Part shown: positions 37,053 to 48,178 of the stretch, in pieces
Layout of the letters: the number at the start of each line of letters is the position of its first letter
Numbering within the stretch: position 1 is the first letter of the stretch
Assembly: GCF_900100965.1 (NCBI RefSeq)
Contig: NZ_FMUJ01000001.1
Coordinates: 45,592-109,591, forward strand
Length of the DNA stretch: 64,000 nucleotides
Origin: Variovorax sp. EL159
GTDB lineage: Bacteria > Pseudomonadota > Gammaproteobacteria > Burkholderiales > Burkholderiaceae_C
Reading direction: 5' to 3'
Position numbers and translations under genes: made by a program
Notes under the pieces: generated by a model
Told to the model about the DNA's origin: nothing
The model's database searches: none
Seen by the model: the letters and a program-made list of their open reading frames with translations, nothing else

Positions 37053-39878
37053 TCAGCGCAGTTCGGCGAGCAGCTGCCGGGCTTGCGACTTGAGGTCGCC
37101 GGCGCTTTCGGCTTCGACTTCCTCGACCAGCGAGCGGGCGCCTTCGACGTCGCCAATGGCTTGCAGCTCGCGTGCGAGCGACAGCTTGACGGCGTGAGGG
37201 CTGTCATCGCCTTCGTCTGCATGCGCCGCCGCTGCCGGCCTTGCCGCGGTTTCAGCGGTACGGGCAGGCAGGCCTGCCAGTGCGCTCATGTCGAATTCGA
37301 TGAAGCCCGAGTCGGCCGGCAGCGCGTTGCGCAGCATGGCCGGGCGGGTGTTGTGCTCCGCGTCGCCCAGGTTGAGCGTGGTGGGACGCGTGTCGGGCGT
37401 CAGTGCGCCAGGGGCCGTGTCGAAGTCGTTTTCGAGATCGACCGGCGTTGCAGCATGGCCGTTGGACAGGGGCGCGGCGGGGCGTGCAGCCGTCGGGGCA
37501 GGTGCATAGGCCGACTTCGGCAGGCTGGCGCCGACCGGTGCGTGGTTCTGGACAGGTGCCGGCGCGGGGGCTGGCGGTTGGCTCAGATCGAGGTCGAAGT
37601 CCAGCGGTGCCACCGAGGGGACGAACGCGGGCGGTGCGGCGGCGACTGGCGGCGCTGCGGGAGGTGGTGCCGTCGGTTTGGCGGCGGCTGCCAGCGCGCC
37701 GGCGAAAGCGGCCGTTTCGGCGGCGCTCGCGCTGCGCGGTGCACCCGATTCGTACAGCGGATTGCCCGGGTCGAGGTCCTTGCCCATGTCGACCACGCGG
37801 GTCCAGTCGGAACCGAGGCCGCCGGTCAGCTTGTGCACTTCGGTGGCGAGGCTTTCGTAGGCCCGCACATCACGGCGCTTGGCGTGGATCTCGAGCAGCT
37901 TGAGGTGGATGGCGGTGCGATCCGGGTTCAGGCGCAATGCTTCGCGCAGGATTTCCTCGGCTTGCAGGTCGCGGCCATAGGCCAGGTAGACGTCCGCTTC
38001 GGCCACGGGGTCGACATCGCCCGCGTCGAGCTGGCTCGGCGAGTACGACAGCGAAGAGACAGTGGAGTCGCCACGGTGCTTGGTGTCGACCGATTCGCCG
38101 CCGCTAGCGCCGAAGAACGAATCCTTGGGGATGCGGCTTTCGAGGAACACGCTTTCGCTCATTTCCTCGCGCCGACGACCCAGCACGCGATACAGCAGGA
38201 AGCCGACCAGTAGTGCGATCAGCGCAGCGCCGGCGAGCATCAACGGGTTGTCGAGCAGTTCTTCGAAGAAGCTGCGTTCCGGCGGGGGCGGCGGCGGAGG
38301 TGCTGCCTTGACCACCGGCTTGGGAGCGGGTGCCGGTGCTGCCGCAGCCGCGGCACTGGCTGCTGCAGCCACGGGTGGGGCGGCCGCATCGGTGGCCGAC
38401 GGTGCTGCCGTACCCGGAGCGGCGGCGGAGGCGGCTGCGACAGGCGCAGCAGCGGCCGCGGGGGCTGCTGCGGTTGCTTCGGGCGTCGGGGCGGCCGGGC
38501 TCGGCGCCACCGCCGGTGCGACTGCGGCAGCAGCGGGTGCCGGCGCAGGCGTCGGTGCGGGTGCGGGACTTGCGGCGGCCGGCGTCGTCGTGGCGCTGGT
38601 TGCCGGTGTCGGAATGGGGATGCCCGGCGCAGCCGGAGCCGCAGCGGCAGGCGCTGCCGCCGCGGGGGCCGACGAACTGGCACCCGTGCCGGCCTTGAGC
38701 TTGTTCAGCTCATTGATGTTTTTCGACAGCTCCGCCACGCGGTTGCTGCTGTCTTGCGCCTGGCGTGCCTGCGCGAGCTTTTCATCGGCTGCGCGGGTCG
38801 ATGCGCCGCCTTGGGAGATGGTGAGCTTGTCGGGAGCGCTGGCCGCCGCATTGCGGTCTTCCACGTTGGCTTGCAGCTTGCCCGAGGCCTTGCGGCTCGC
38901 GGCGGCCACGTTCTGGGTCGGCGCGTTTTCAGCCAGACGCTGGCGGTACGCGCCGAAGTCGCGGCTTTGCGCCGTGACAGTGCGACGCGCTTCCGCCGGA
39001 GTGACGGCGGAAGCTTCGGCAGCGCTCGGCAGGTCGAGGACCGCGCCAGCCCGCATGCGATTGACGTTGCCGCCAACGAACGCATCCGGATTGGCGAGCA
39101 ACAGCGCCACGAGCATCTGGTCGAGGGACACGTCGGCCGGCTTGTGGGCGCCAGCGATCTTGCTGGCGGTGTCGCCGCGCTGCACCGTGACCTGTTCGCC
39201 ACTGCCACCGCCGGTACGTGCCGGAGCGGATGCTGCGACGGGGGCAGGTGCAGGAGCTGCTGCCGCTGGTGCGGCGGCGACAGGTGCCGAAGGAGCGGCC
39301 GCTGCAGGTGTCCGCTCGCGGCGCGGCGTGCGTGCCACAGGGGCAGGGCGTTCGACCGGCGTGCTGATCTGCGGGGCAATCGGCGTTGCCGGCGTGCTCG
39401 CTGCCGCCTGGCGCGTGGCCGGCGGATCGAGCAGCACGGTGTAGTCGCGCACGATGCGACCCGACGCGCCGTTGGCTTCCAGCAGCAGGTCGATGAACGG
39501 GTCGTTGAGCGGGCGATTGCCGCTCAGGCGCACCACGTACTGGCCGCCCGCACGGCGCTGAAGCGTCGCCTTGACGTCGCTCAGGGCCGTGTTGTACGGA
39601 ACACCCGCGTTCTTGAAGGCTTCGGCCGTGGCGATGTTGATCTTCAGGCCGTCCGCTTCGGTCGCGGCGATTTCGGTCACCTCGATCTCGGCACGCAACG
39701 GTTCGCCCAGGGCCGATTGCACCTTCAACTGACCCAGCGCGAAAGCGCTGGCATCGGTGCTGGCAAGGCCCAGGGCCACGGCGGCGGCCGCGCCCAGAAT
39801 GGAAAGGCGCCAACCGTTCGATGGCAGAAGCGGGCGAGCGGCCGATGGGCTGGCCGCAGGCAACAGATGTCTTGTCAT
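37053..39878 (-). CDS. fimV: FimV/HubP family cell-pole and motility protein
   Basis: Large inner-membrane protein (941 residues) linked in relatives to type IV pilus function, pole organisation and twitching. A signal peptide (residues 22-46) leads to the FimV N-terminal domain (FALGQLKVQSALGEPLRAEI, VPYNTALSDVKATLQRRAGG). A LysM peptidoglycan-binding domain is near 208-265 (VTVQRGDTASKIAGAH), then a coiled segment, then a very Ala/Pro-rich linker (about 395-540). One membrane helix (MLAGAALIALLVGFLLYRVL) is near 555. The cytoplasmic part has a TPR-like stretch (YLAYGRDLQAEEILREALRL) and ends in the FimV C-terminal domain (LARELQAIGDVEGARSLVEE). Confidence 0.92.
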   Translation of the reverse strand: MTRHLLPAASPSAARPLLPSNGWRLSILGAAAAVALGLASTDASAFALGQLKVQSALGEPLRAEIEVTEIAATEADGLKINIATAEAFKNAGVPYNTALSDVKATLQRRAGGQYVVRLSGNRPLNDPFIDLLLEANGASGRIVRDYTVLLDPPATRQAAASTPATPIAPQISTPVERPAPVARTPRRERTPAAAAPSAPVAAAPAAAAPAPAPVAASAPARTGGGSGEQVTVQRGDTASKIAGAHKPADVSLDQMLVALLLANPDAFVGGNVNRMRAGAVLDLPSAAEASAVTPAEARRTVTAQSRDFGAYRQRLAENAPTQNVAAASRKASGKLQANVEDRNAAASAPDKLTISQGGASTRAADEKLAQARQAQDSSNRVAELSKNINELNKLKAGTGASSSAPAAAAPAAAAPAAPGIPIPTPATSATTTPAAASPAPAPTPAPAPAAAAVAPAVAPSPAAPTPEATAAAPAAAAAPVAAASAAAPGTAAPSATDAAAPPVAAAASAAAAAAPAPAPKPVVKAAPPPPPPPERSFFEELLDNPLMLAGAALIALLVGFLLYRVLGRRREEMSESVFLESRIPKDSFFGASGGESVDTKHRGDSTVSSLSYSPSQLDAGDVDPVAEADVYLAYGRDLQAEEILREALRLNPDRTAIHLKLLEIHAKRRDVRAYESLATEVHKLTGGLGSDWTRVVDMGKDLDPGNPLYESGAPRSASAAETAAFAGALAAAAKPTAPPPAAPPVAAAPPAFVPSVAPLDFDLDLSQPPAPAPAPVQNHAPVGASLPKSAYAPAPTAARPAAPLSNGHAATPVDLENDFDTAPGALTPDTRPTTLNLGDAEHNTRPAMLRNALPADSGFIEFDMSALAGLPARTAETAARPAAAAHADEGDDSPHAVKLSLARELQAIGDVEGARSLVEEVEAESAGDLKSQARQLLAELR

Positions 39879-39916
39879 GCTGATAGGGGCGGCTCAGGCC
39901 CAGAATTTGTAAGAGG

Positions 39917-39945
39917 ACGTTAGCATCATCACCGGGCACTGACAA
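39917..39945 (-). promoter_or_regulatory. Possible sigma-70 promoter of fimV
   Basis: On the minus strand TTGTCA (39945-39940) and TAACGT (39922-39917) are spaced by 17 bases, about 40 bases before the fimV ATG. The -35 box matches five of six consensus positions, the -10 box about three. Confidence 0.4.
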
Positions 39946-40046
39946 GGCAATGCGCCTGTTCTACCCAGTGCGCGCATACTTACGATCACATCTTATGTTG
40001 CCCAGTGGCAACAAATTGTGTTTCAAATGGGCCTGAGCAGCCCGCA

Positions 40047-41192
40047 TCAGGCTTCGAGCAAGATGCGCAGCATGCGGCGCAGCGGTTCGGCGGCACCCCA
40101 CAGCAGCTGGTCGCCAATGGTGAAGGCGCCGACGTATTCGGGGCCCATCGCCAGCTTGCGGATGCGGCCGACCGGGATGTTCATCGTGCCCGTCACGGCG
40201 ACTGGCGTCAGGTCCTTGAGGGTGGCTTCACGGGTGTTCGGCACCACGCTCGACCAGGGATTGTCGGCGGCGATCATCGCTTCGATGTCGGCCAGCGGCA
40301 CGTCCTTCTTGAGCTTGAAGGTCAGGGCCTGACTGTGGCATCGCATGGCGCCGATGCGCACGCAGAAACCGTCGACCGGCACGGCGGCGGTGCCGAAGCC
40401 CGCGCCCTGGCCGAGGATCTTGTTGGTTTCGGCGCCGGCCTTCCACTCTTCCTTGGACATGCCATCGCCCAGGTCCTTGTCGATCCAGGGGATCAGCGAA
40501 CCGCCCAGCGGTGCACCGAAGTTGGCCGTTTCCGCGGCGCTCAGGTTCTGCTGCTTGTGCAGCACCTTGCGATCGATTTCCAGGATGGCCGACTTCGGGT
40601 CGTCCAGCAGCGCACGCACTTCAGCGTTGATCGTGCCGAACTGGGTCAACAGCTCGCGCATGTGCTGCGCGCCGCCGCCCGAGGCTGCCTGGTAGGTCAT
40701 GCTGGTCATCCACTCGACCAGGCCGGCCTTGTAGAGGGCGCCCACGCCCATGAGCATGCAGCTCACGGTGCAGTTGCCGCCGATCCAGTTCTTGCCGCCA
40801 TTGGTGAGCGCGTTCTGGATCACCGGCAGATTGACCGGGTCCAGCACGATGACCGCGTCGTCCTGCATGCGCAGGGTGGAGGCGGCATCGATCCAGTGGC
40901 CGCTCCAGCCGGCGGCGCGCAGCTTGGGGAACACCTCGCTGGTGTAGTCGCCGCCCTGGCAAGTGATGATGATGTCGCACTTCTTCAGTGCGTCGATGTC
41001 GTTCGCATCCTTCAGCGCGGTCTCGTTCTTGGCCATCGCCGGGGCCTTGCCGCCGGCGTTGGAGGTCGAGAAGAACAGCGGCTCGATGAGACCGAAGTCG
41101 CCTTCGGCCTGCATGCGGTCCATCAGGACCGAGCCGACCATGCCGCGCCAGCCTACGAGGCCGACCAGGGGTTGTTGGGATGCGTTCGCCAT
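40047..41192 (-). CDS. asd: Aspartate-semialdehyde dehydrogenase
   Basis: NADPH-dependent reduction of aspartyl phosphate to aspartate semialdehyde, the branch point to lysine, diaminopimelate, threonine and methionine. The 381-residue protein has the N-terminal [17 protein letters not shown], the catalytic Cys in [18 protein letters not shown] and the active-site His region [20 protein letters not shown]. This is the Gram-negative, E. coli-like form. The ATG at 41192 ([14 protein letters not shown]) is used. It lies between leuB and fimV, as in other Burkholderiales. Confidence 0.97.
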   Translation of the reverse strand: MANASQQPLVGLVGWRGMVGSVLMDRMQAEGDFGLIEPLFFSTSNAGGKAPAMAKNETALKDANDIDALKKCDIIITCQGGDYTSEVFPKLRAAGWSGHWIDAASTLRMQDDAVIVLDPVNLPVIQNALTNGGKNWIGGNCTVSCMLMGVGALYKAGLVEWMTSMTYQAASGGGAQHMRELLTQFGTINAEVRALLDDPKSAILEIDRKVLHKQQNLSAAETANFGAPLGGSLIPWIDKDLGDGMSKEEWKAGAETNKILGQGAGFGTAAVPVDGFCVRIGAMRCHSQALTFKLKKDVPLADIEAMIAADNPWSSVVPNTREATLKDLTPVAVTGTMNIPVGRIRKLAMGPEYVGAFTIGDQLLWGAAEPLRRMLRILLEA

Positions 41193-41283
41193 TTCAGTTT
41201 GCCCTTGTGAAAAAAGAAAGAAGTTGTCTTTTTTTGCCCCCGACTCGTCGAGCCGGGGAGGGGCGTGACGAAGCGGGCTGCGG

Positions 41284-42372
41284 TTAGCCGGTAATCGTCT
41301 TTTTGGTGATTGCTGCAACGACCGCGTCGCCCATTTCGCGGGTGCCGACGCGCTTCGTACCTTCTGACCAGATGTCACCCGTGCGCAGCCCGGAGGCGAG
41401 CACGTCCTTCACCGCCGACTCGATACGGTCGGCAGCTTCGGCTTGGTTGAGTGAAAAGCGGAGCATCATGGCAGCGGACAGGATTGTAGCCAAAGGATTG
41501 GCAACCCCTTTGCCGGCAATGTCTGGGGCGCTGCCATGGCTGGGCTCGTACAGGCCCTGGTTGTTCGAATTGAGCGACGCCGAGGGCAGCATGCCGATGG
41601 AGCCGGTGAGCATCGCGGCCTCGTCCGAGAGGATGTCGCCGAACATGTTGCCGGTGACCACCACGTCGAATTTCTTGGGCGCCTTCACGAGCTGCATGGC
41701 CGCATTGTCGACCAGCATGTGGTCGAGTTCGACGTCCGGATATTCCTTCGCGACGTCGAGCATCACGTCTTTCCACAGCTGCGAGGTTTCCAGCACGTTG
41801 TTCTTGTCCACGCTGGTCACGCGCTTGCTGCGCTTGCGGGCGGCCTCGAAGGCCACGCGCGCGATGCGCTCGATCTCGGGGCGCGAGTAGCGCATCGTGT
41901 CGAAGGCCTCTTCGGCGCCCGGAAAGTGCCCGTCCGTCGCGATGCGGCGGCCGCGCGGCTGGCCGAAGTAGATGTCGCCGGTCAGCTCGCGAATGATGAG
42001 GATGTCCAGGCCCGCGATCAGCTCGGGCTTCAGGCTCGACGCGTCCACCAGCTGCTCGTAGCAGATGGCCGGACGGAAGTTCGCGAACAGCCCGAGGTTC
42101 TTGCGCAGCCCCAGGATGGCCTGCTCGGGGCGCAGCGGCCGGTCGAGCTTGTCGTACTTCCAGTCGCCGACCGCACCGAACAGCACCGCGTCCGATTCCT
42201 TCGCCAGCTTGAGCGTCGATTCGGGCAGCGGATGGCCGTGGGCCTCGTAGGCGGCACCGCCGACCAGTGCCGATTCCATCTCGAACTTCAGGTCGAGCAC
42301 GTTGAGCACCTTGACGGCTTCCGCCACGATTTCGGTGCCGATGCCGTCACCCGGGAGAACTGCGATTTTCAT
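41284..42372 (-). CDS. leuB: 3-isopropylmalate dehydrogenase
   Basis: Oxidative decarboxylation of 3-isopropylmalate in leucine synthesis. The 362-residue beta-decarboxylating dehydrogenase shows [20 protein letters not shown] at the start, the substrate loop [20 protein letters not shown], the Tyr-containing [17 protein letters not shown], and the metal and NAD region [20 protein letters not shown], then [20 protein letters not shown]. It follows leuD by 37 bases in leuC-leuD-leuB order on the minus strand. Confidence 0.97.
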   Translation of the reverse strand: MKIAVLPGDGIGTEIVAEAVKVLNVLDLKFEMESALVGGAAYEAHGHPLPESTLKLAKESDAVLFGAVGDWKYDKLDRPLRPEQAILGLRKNLGLFANFRPAICYEQLVDASSLKPELIAGLDILIIRELTGDIYFGQPRGRRIATDGHFPGAEEAFDTMRYSRPEIERIARVAFEAARKRSKRVTSVDKNNVLETSQLWKDVMLDVAKEYPDVELDHMLVDNAAMQLVKAPKKFDVVVTGNMFGDILSDEAAMLTGSIGMLPSASLNSNNQGLYEPSHGSAPDIAGKGVANPLATILSAAMMLRFSLNQAEAADRIESAVKDVLASGLRTGDIWSEGTKRVGTREMGDAVVAAITKKTITG

Positions 42373-42409
42373 TTTTGTCGTGTGTTGAAGAGAAAAATCA
42401 GGGACGCGC

Positions 42410-43066
42410 TCAGGCGTTGGCCAGCATCGTATGCGCCAGCCACGGCTTCTGCGCCAGGCGCTCGGCTTCGAAAGCCTTGATCTTGTCCTTGTGGCGCAGC
42501 GTCAGGCCGATGTCGTCCAGCCCGTTGATCAGGCAGTACTTGCGGAAGGCCTGCACGTCGAAGGCGAACTCGCCACCGTCCGGCTTCACCACCACCTGGC
42601 GCTCCAGGTCGATGGTCAGCGTGTAGCCGGGAAAGGCGAAGGTCTCGTCGAACAGCTGCGCCACCTGCGCTTCGGTCAGCACGATCGGCAGCAGGCCGTT
42701 CTTGAAGCTGTTGTTGAAGAAGATGTCGGCGTAGCTCGGCGCAATGATCGCGCGAAAGCCGAACTGGTCGAGTGCCCACGGCGCGTGCTCGCGCGACGAG
42801 CCGCAGCCGAAGTTCTTGCGGGCCAGCAGCACCGAGGCGCCTGCATAGCGCGGCTGGTTCAGCACGAAGTCGGGGTTGGGCTTGCGGCTCTTCGGGTCCT
42901 GGCCCGGAAAGCCGGCGTCCAGGTAGCGCCACTCGTCGAACAGGTTCACGCCGAAGCCGGTCTTCTTGATCGACTTGAGGAACTGCTTGGGAATGATCGC
43001 GTCGGTGTCGACGTTCTCGCGGTCCATGGGCGCCACGAGGCCCTTGTGCACGGTGAATTTCTGCAT
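42410..43066 (-). CDS. leuD: 3-isopropylmalate dehydratase small subunit
   Basis: Swivelling subunit that completes the LeuCD isomerase. The 218-residue protein has [20 protein letters not shown] near the N-terminus and the family motif [20 protein letters not shown], with the substrate-recognition Ser/Arg, followed by [20 protein letters not shown]. Length fits LeuD rather than an aconitase. It lies 18 bases after leuC and 37 before leuB, so the three are one transcription unit. Confidence 0.97.
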   Translation of the reverse strand: MQKFTVHKGLVAPMDRENVDTDAIIPKQFLKSIKKTGFGVNLFDEWRYLDAGFPGQDPKSRKPNPDFVLNQPRYAGASVLLARKNFGCGSSREHAPWALDQFGFRAIIAPSYADIFFNNSFKNGLLPIVLTEAQVAQLFDETFAFPGYTLTIDLERQVVVKPDGGEFAFDVQAFRKYCLINGLDDIGLTLRHKDKIKAFEAERLAQKPWLAHTMLANA

Positions 43067-43084
43067 GGTGAATCTCTCTTTGGA

Positions 43085-44506
43085 TCAGGCGAACGTACGG
43101 ACGTCGACAAAGTGGCCGTGCACCGCGGCAGCGGCGGCCATGGCCGGGCTCACGAGGTGGGTGCGGCCACCGGCGCCCTGGCGGCCTTCGAAGTTGCGGT
43201 TGCTGGTGGATGCGCAGCGCTCGCCGGGTTCGAGGCGGTCGGCGTTCATCGCCAGGCACATCGAGCAACCGGGTTCGCGCCATTCGAAGCCAGCGGCCTT
43301 GAAGATCACGTCGAGCCCTTCGCGCTCGGCCTGTTCCTTCACCACGCCCGAGCCGGGCACGACCATCGCGAGCTTCACGTTCTTGGCTACCTTCTGGCCG
43401 AGCTTCTTCACCACGGCGGCGGCTTCGCGCATGTCCTCGATGCGGCTGTTGGTGCACGAGCCGATGAACACCTTGTCGATGAAGATGTCGTTCATGGCCT
43501 TGTTGGGCTCCAGGCCCATGTAGACCAGCGCACGCTCGATGGCGCCGCGCTTGTTCGCGTCTTTTTCCTTGTCGGGATCGGGCACGCGGCCGTTGATCTC
43601 GACCACCATCTCGGGTGAAGTGCCCCAGGTCACCTGCGGCTGGATCTGCGTGGCGTCGAGCTCGACCACGGCGTCGAACTTCGCGCCCGGGTCCGATTGC
43701 AGCGTGCGCCAGTAGGTCACGGCCTGCTCCCACTCCACGCCGGTGGGCGCGAGCGGGCGGCCCTTGACGTAGCTGATGGTCTTTTCGTCGACCGCCACCA
43801 GCCCGGCGCGCGCACCGGCTTCGATGGCCATGTTGCAGACCGTCATGCGGCCTTCCATGCTCAGGTCGCGAATGGCCGAGCCCGCGAATTCGATCGTGTA
43901 GCCCGTGCCGCCGGCCGTGCCGATCTTGCCGATGATCGCCAGCACGATGTCCTTGGCCGTGCAGCCCAGCGGCAGCTTGCCCTCGACCTTCACGAGCATG
44001 TTCCTGGCCTTCTTGCCCAGCAGCGTCTGCGTGGCCATCACGTGCTCGACTTCGCTGGTGCCGATGCCGTGCGCCAGTGCACCGAAGGCGCCGTGCGTGG
44101 AGGTGTGCGAGTCGCCGCACACCACGGTCATGCCCGGCAGCGTGGCGCCCGACTCGGGCCCGATCACGTGCACGATGCCCTGGCGCTTGCTCAGGAACGG
44201 AAAGAACGCGGCAGCACCGAATTCCGCGATGTTGTTGTCCAGCGTGGTGACCTGTTCCTTGCTGGTCGGATCGGCGATGCCCGCGTAGCCGCGTTCCCAG
44301 CCGGTGGTCGGCGTGTTGTGGTCGGCCGTGGCCACCACCGAGCTGATGCGCCACAGCTTGCGGCCGGCTTCGCGCAGGCCCTCGAAGGCTTGCGGGCTGG
44401 TCACTTCGTGCACCAGGTGACGGTCGATGTAGAGGATCGCGGTGCCGTCTTCCTCGGTGTGGACGACGTGTTCGTCCCAGATCTTGTCGTAGAGCGTGCG
44501 TGCCAT
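43085..44506 (-). CDS. leuC: 3-isopropylmalate dehydratase large subunit
   Basis: Iron-sulphur subunit of the isomerase that converts 2- to 3-isopropylmalate. Three cluster ligands are visible: Cys in [19 protein letters not shown] and the two Cys of [40 protein letters not shown] is the usual substrate-binding segment. 473 residues is standard. The ATG at 44506 is preceded by AGAAGAGA. Upstream, on the same strand, lies a LysR regulator gene ending 74 bases away, which may control the operon. Confidence 0.97.
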   Translation of the reverse strand: MARTLYDKIWDEHVVHTEEDGTAILYIDRHLVHEVTSPQAFEGLREAGRKLWRISSVVATADHNTPTTGWERGYAGIADPTSKEQVTTLDNNIAEFGAAAFFPFLSKRQGIVHVIGPESGATLPGMTVVCGDSHTSTHGAFGALAHGIGTSEVEHVMATQTLLGKKARNMLVKVEGKLPLGCTAKDIVLAIIGKIGTAGGTGYTIEFAGSAIRDLSMEGRMTVCNMAIEAGARAGLVAVDEKTISYVKGRPLAPTGVEWEQAVTYWRTLQSDPGAKFDAVVELDATQIQPQVTWGTSPEMVVEINGRVPDPDKEKDANKRGAIERALVYMGLEPNKAMNDIFIDKVFIGSCTNSRIEDMREAAAVVKKLGQKVAKNVKLAMVVPGSGVVKEQAEREGLDVIFKAAGFEWREPGCSMCLAMNADRLEPGERCASTSNRNFEGRQGAGGRTHLVSPAMAAAAAVHGHFVDVRTFA

Positions 44507-44580
44507 GTCGGTCTCTTCTTTCGTGGGGAAATGGATTGTCTGTTTGTCTGACTGACGGTTTGCTTGTCGGTTCGTGCGGT

Positions 44581-45525
44581 TCAGGCGGCGAGCTGCTCGG
44601 CGGTGTCGGCCGCTGCGTGCAGGTGATTCACCAGCGAGCGCGCCGCCACCGGCAACGTGGAAAAGTCGCGTGCCACCAGCCGAATCTCGCGAGCCGCCCA
44701 AGCGTCGTTGAGCGCCACGCTCACGAGGCCGCGGCCGATGCCGTTCTGCATCAGCTCGAAGGCGCGCTGCGGCATCACGCCGATGCCCAGGCCGTTCTCG
44801 ATCATCCGGCACATGGCGTCCAGGCCCGTGACGTGGATGCGCAGCTTGATGCTGCGGCCGGCGTTCAGCGCCGCCTCGTGCATCGCCACGTAGATCGAGC
44901 TGTTGGTGTGCAGGCCGACGTGGTCGAAGTCGAGTGAATCGATGAAGTCGATGGCGCCCTGCGGCGCCAGCGCATGGCCTGTCGGAACGATCAGCGCCAG
45001 CCGGTCGTGTCGGTACGACAGGCTTTGCAATTCGCCTGCGCCGCCGGCCACATGGCACACGCCGAGGTCGGCCGCGCCTTCCTGCACCGCGCGGATCACT
45101 TCGCTGCTCAGGTGCTCTTCGAGGTCGATCTTGATGGCTTCGTGCGCCCGCGTGAACACGCCCAGGTCTTCGGGCAGGAACTGCACGATGGCCGAAATAT
45201 TCGCGTGCACCCGCACGTGGCCGCGCACGCCGTCGGCGTATTCGCTGAGTTCGCCCTGCATCTTCTCCAGGCTGTAGAGCACCGAGCGCGCGTGATGCAA
45301 AAGGCTTTCGCCGGCCGGCGTGAGGTCGACGCCGCGTGCATGGCGATAGAGCAGGGTGGTGCCGAGCGTGGCTTCGAGGTCGGACAGCCGCTTGCTGATG
45401 GCCGATGCCGCGATGAATTCGCGCTCCGCCGCGCGGCCGATGCTGCCCAGCTCGCACACGGCCACGAACAGCTGCAACGACGTGAGGTCGATGCGGCGTG
45501 CAAAGTTGCGTTCGGATGTGCTCAT
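44581..45525 (-). CDS. LysR-family transcriptional regulator
   Basis: 314 residues with an N-terminal winged helix-turn-helix ([20 protein letters not shown], then [20 protein letters not shown]) and a C-terminal periplasmic-binding-protein-like effector domain ([39 protein letters not shown]). The effector is not identifiable. The ATG at 45525 ([18 protein letters not shown]) starts close to the DNA-binding domain. It lies between gltA and leuC in the same direction as both. A terminator separates it from gltA, so it has its own promoter; control of leuCDB or of a carboxylic-acid gene is possible. Confidence 0.88.
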   Translation of the reverse strand: MSTSERNFARRIDLTSLQLFVAVCELGSIGRAAEREFIAASAISKRLSDLEATLGTTLLYRHARGVDLTPAGESLLHHARSVLYSLEKMQGELSEYADGVRGHVRVHANISAIVQFLPEDLGVFTRAHEAIKIDLEEHLSSEVIRAVQEGAADLGVCHVAGGAGELQSLSYRHDRLALIVPTGHALAPQGAIDFIDSLDFDHVGLHTNSSIYVAMHEAALNAGRSIKLRIHVTGLDAMCRMIENGLGIGVMPQRAFELMQNGIGRGLVSVALNDAWAAREIRLVARDFSTLPVAARSLVNHLHAAADTAEQLAA

Positions 45526-45653
45526 GGGGCTCGGGGCATCGCGTCTGGCGATGAGTTGGCTATTTTCTTCTTGTTTTCGGTGTAAGGCCATCGCGATATG
45601 CGATGGCCTTCCTGCCCGGCGGCGAAGAGCGCTTTCTTTGGTGCCTTCCAACG

Positions 45654-45681
45654 AAAAAAGCTGCCCGAGGGCAGCTTTTTT
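45654..45681. terminator. Intrinsic terminator after gltA
   Basis: A 13-base inverted repeat (AAAAAAGCTGCCC, loop GA, GGGCAGCTTTTTT), 38 bases beyond the gltA stop on the minus strand. The A run reads as a U tract in the gltA transcript. It separates the sdh-gltA unit from the LysR gene. Confidence 0.9.
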
Positions 45682-45718
45682 GAGGGGATGGCAACGAGAG
45701 CCGAAGCTCTCGCAGCGA

Positions 45719-47029
45719 TCAGCGGGCCGTGATCGGCTTGACGTCGCGCTTGGGCGAGCCTTCGAACAGCTGGCGCGGGCGGCCGATCTTGTACTCGGGG
45801 TCGCCGATCATTTCGTTCAGCTGGGCGATCCAGCCGACCGTGCGGGCCAGCGCGAAGATCGCGGTGAACAGCGGCACCGGGATGCCGATGGCGCGCTGCA
45901 CGATGCCCGAGTAGAAGTCGACGTTCGGGTACAGCTTGCGCGACACGAAGTACTCGTCTTCCAGTGCGATCTTTTCCAGTTCCTTGGCGAGCTTGAACAG
46001 CGGGTCGTTTTCCAGGCCCAGCTCGGTCAGCACTTCGTTGCAGGTTTCCTGCATCAGCTTGGCGCGCGGGTCGTAGTTCTTGTACACGCGGTGGCCGAAG
46101 CCCATGAGCTTGACGTTCGAGTTCTTGTCCTTGACCTTCTTGATGAACTCGCCGATCTTCTCGACGCCGCCTTCCTTCTGGATGTCGTACAGCATGTTCA
46201 GGGCTGCTTCGTTGGCGCCGCCGTGGGCAGGGCCCCAGAGGCAGGCCACACCAGCTGCGATGGCTGCGAAGGGGTTCGTGCCCGACGAGCCGCACAGGCG
46301 CACCGTCGAGGTCGAGGCGTTCTGCTCGTGGTCTGCGTGCAGGATGAAGATGCGGTCGAGCGCGCGCTCGAGCACCGGGTTCACCTTGTACTCTTCGCAC
46401 GGCGTGGCGAACATCATGTGCAGGAAGTTGCCCGCATAGCTCAGGTCGTTCTTCGGGTACATGTACGGCTGGCCGATCGTGTACTTGTAGGCCATGGCCA
46501 CGAGCGTGGGCATCTTCGCGATCAGGCGGATCGCGGCGATCTCGCGGTGCTCGGGATTGTTGATGTCCGTGCTGTCGTGATAGAAGGCCGACAGGGCGCC
46601 CACCAGGCCGGTCATGATGGCCATCGGATGCGCGTCGCGGCGGAAGCCGCGCAGGAAGAACTGCATCTGCTCGTTCACCATCGTGTGGTTGGTCACGAGC
46701 TTGGTGAAGTTGGCCTTCTTGGCCGTGTCCGGCAGCTCTCCGTACAGCAGCAGGTGGCAGGTCTCGAGGAAGTCGCAGTTGGTCGCGAGTTGCTCGATGG
46801 GGTAGCCGCGATACAGCAGCTCGCCCTTGTCGCCATCGATGTACGTGATGGCCGACTGGCAGGCGGCGGTCGACATGAAGCCCGGGTCATAGGTGAACAT
46901 GCCGGTCTGTGCGTACAGCTTGCGGATGTCGATCACGTCGGGGCCGACGGTGCCCTTGTAGATCGGCAGTTCAACGCTGTCGCCGCCGTTGCTGAACGAC
47001 AGCGTGGCCTTGGTATCGGATGCTTTCAT
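45719..47029 (-). CDS. gltA: Citrate synthase (type II)
   Basis: Condenses acetyl-CoA and oxaloacetate to citrate, the entry to the citric acid cycle. The 436-residue protein has the catalytic residues of the family: His in [34 protein letters not shown], His in [16 protein letters not shown] and Asp in [20 protein letters not shown]. The N-terminal beta domain ([20 protein letters not shown]) marks the NADH-sensitive hexameric type of Gram-negative bacteria. It is last in the sdhC-D-A-B-sdhE-gltA run on the minus strand. Confidence 0.97.
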   Translation of the reverse strand: MKASDTKATLSFSNGGDSVELPIYKGTVGPDVIDIRKLYAQTGMFTYDPGFMSTAACQSAITYIDGDKGELLYRGYPIEQLATNCDFLETCHLLLYGELPDTAKKANFTKLVTNHTMVNEQMQFFLRGFRRDAHPMAIMTGLVGALSAFYHDSTDINNPEHREIAAIRLIAKMPTLVAMAYKYTIGQPYMYPKNDLSYAGNFLHMMFATPCEEYKVNPVLERALDRIFILHADHEQNASTSTVRLCGSSGTNPFAAIAAGVACLWGPAHGGANEAALNMLYDIQKEGGVEKIGEFIKKVKDKNSNVKLMGFGHRVYKNYDPRAKLMQETCNEVLTELGLENDPLFKLAKELEKIALEDEYFVSRKLYPNVDFYSGIVQRAIGIPVPLFTAIFALARTVGWIAQLNEMIGDPEYKIGRPRQLFEGSPKRDVKPITAR

Positions 47030-47100
47030 TTCGGTTTTCTTTCAGAGGAGGATTCGGGACGAAGGAGAGATGGCGGGGCGCTGCGTGTGGCAGGGCGCTT

Positions 47101-47397
47101 TCATTGACGTGCTGCGCCGTCGGTGCGCATCAACTGCAGCAGTTCGACCACCTCGGCCCCGGCCCATGCGGGCTCGGGCTCCTTTCTGCGTAGCAAAAGG
47201 TCGAGGAGGTCGTTGTCCGACAGGTCCATCAATGTCTCCATCGCTCCCGCTTGACCCACGGTCATGCGGGATTCGTGCCGCTCGAAGAAGCGGGCGATGA
47301 ACAGGTCGTTCTCGAGCAGGCCGCGCCGGCAGCGCCATTTCAGCTTGCTCAGCGCACGTTCGCTGAGCGGCTGGTCGAAGTCGGCGGCGGATTGCAT
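47101..47397 (-). CDS. sdhE: Succinate dehydrogenase assembly factor SdhE (FAD assembly)
   Basis: Small helical protein (98 residues) that assists covalent attachment of FAD to SdhA. The family motif R-G-x-x-E is present in KWRCRRGLLENDLFIARFFE, and ETLMDLSDNDLLDLLLRR is the usual second part. It lies between sdhB and gltA, 22 bases after sdhB, directly next to its client genes. Length and position match the SdhE/YgfY family. Confidence 0.92.
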   Translation of the reverse strand: MQSAADFDQPLSERALSKLKWRCRRGLLENDLFIARFFERHESRMTVGQAGAMETLMDLSDNDLLDLLLRRKEPEPAWAGAEVVELLQLMRTDGAARQ

Positions 47398-47419
47398 GGT
47401 GGCTTCTTGATGAAAAGGT

Positions 47420-48121
47420 TCAGATGGCGCGGCGCACCATCAGTTCCTTGATCTTGCCGATGGCCTTGGTGGGGTTCAGGCTCTTCGGGCACACGTCCAC
47501 GCAGTTCATGATCGTGTGGCAGCGGAACAGGCGGTACGGGTCTTCCAGGTTGTCCAGGCGCTCGCCGGTGGCTTCGTCGCGGCTGTCGGCGATGAAGCGG
47601 TAGGCCTGCAGCAGGCCGGCGGGGCCGACGAACTTGTCGGGGTTCCACCAGAAGCTCGGGCAACTCGTGGAGCAGCTGGCGCACAGGATGCACTCGTACA
47701 GGCCGTTGAGCTCTTCACGCTCTTCGGGCGACTGCAGGCGCTCCTTCTCGGGCGGTACGCTGTCGTTCTGCAGGTACGGCTTGATCGAGTTGTACTGCTT
47801 GAAGAACTGCGTCATGTCGACGATCAGGTCGCGAATGACCGGCAGGCCGGGCAGCGGCTTCAACACGATCGTGCCCTTGAGCGTGAGCATGTTGGTCAGG
47901 CAGGCGAGGCCGTTCTTGCCGTTGATGTTCATGGCGTCGGAGCCGCAGACGCCTTCGCGGCACGAGCGGCGGAACGACAGCGTCGGGTCTTGTGCCTTGA
48001 GCTTCATCAGGGCGTCGAGCAGCATGCGTTCGTGGCCGTCGAGTTCGATCTCGACCGTCTGCATGTAGGGCTTGGCGTCCTTGTCCGGGTCGTAGCGGTA
48101 GATCTGGAATGTGCGCTTCAT
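47420..48121 (-). CDS. sdhB: Succinate dehydrogenase iron-sulphur subunit
   Basis: Carries electrons from the SdhA flavin to ubiquinone through three clusters. The [2Fe-2S] ligands are in [20 protein letters not shown], the [4Fe-4S] ligands in [16 protein letters not shown] and the [3Fe-4S] ligands in [20 protein letters not shown]. The 233-residue length is normal. It follows sdhA by 57 bases and precedes sdhE by 22, all on the minus strand. Confidence 0.97.
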   Translation of the reverse strand: MKRTFQIYRYDPDKDAKPYMQTVEIELDGHERMLLDALMKLKAQDPTLSFRRSCREGVCGSDAMNINGKNGLACLTNMLTLKGTIVLKPLPGLPVIRDLIVDMTQFFKQYNSIKPYLQNDSVPPEKERLQSPEEREELNGLYECILCASCSTSCPSFWWNPDKFVGPAGLLQAYRFIADSRDEATGERLDNLEDPYRLFRCHTIMNCVDVCPKSLNPTKAIGKIKELMVRRAI

Positions 48122-48178
48122 CGTAGTGACCTTGTGAATGCTTTGTATGAGCTGACTGTGAGCCGTTTGACCGTTCGC

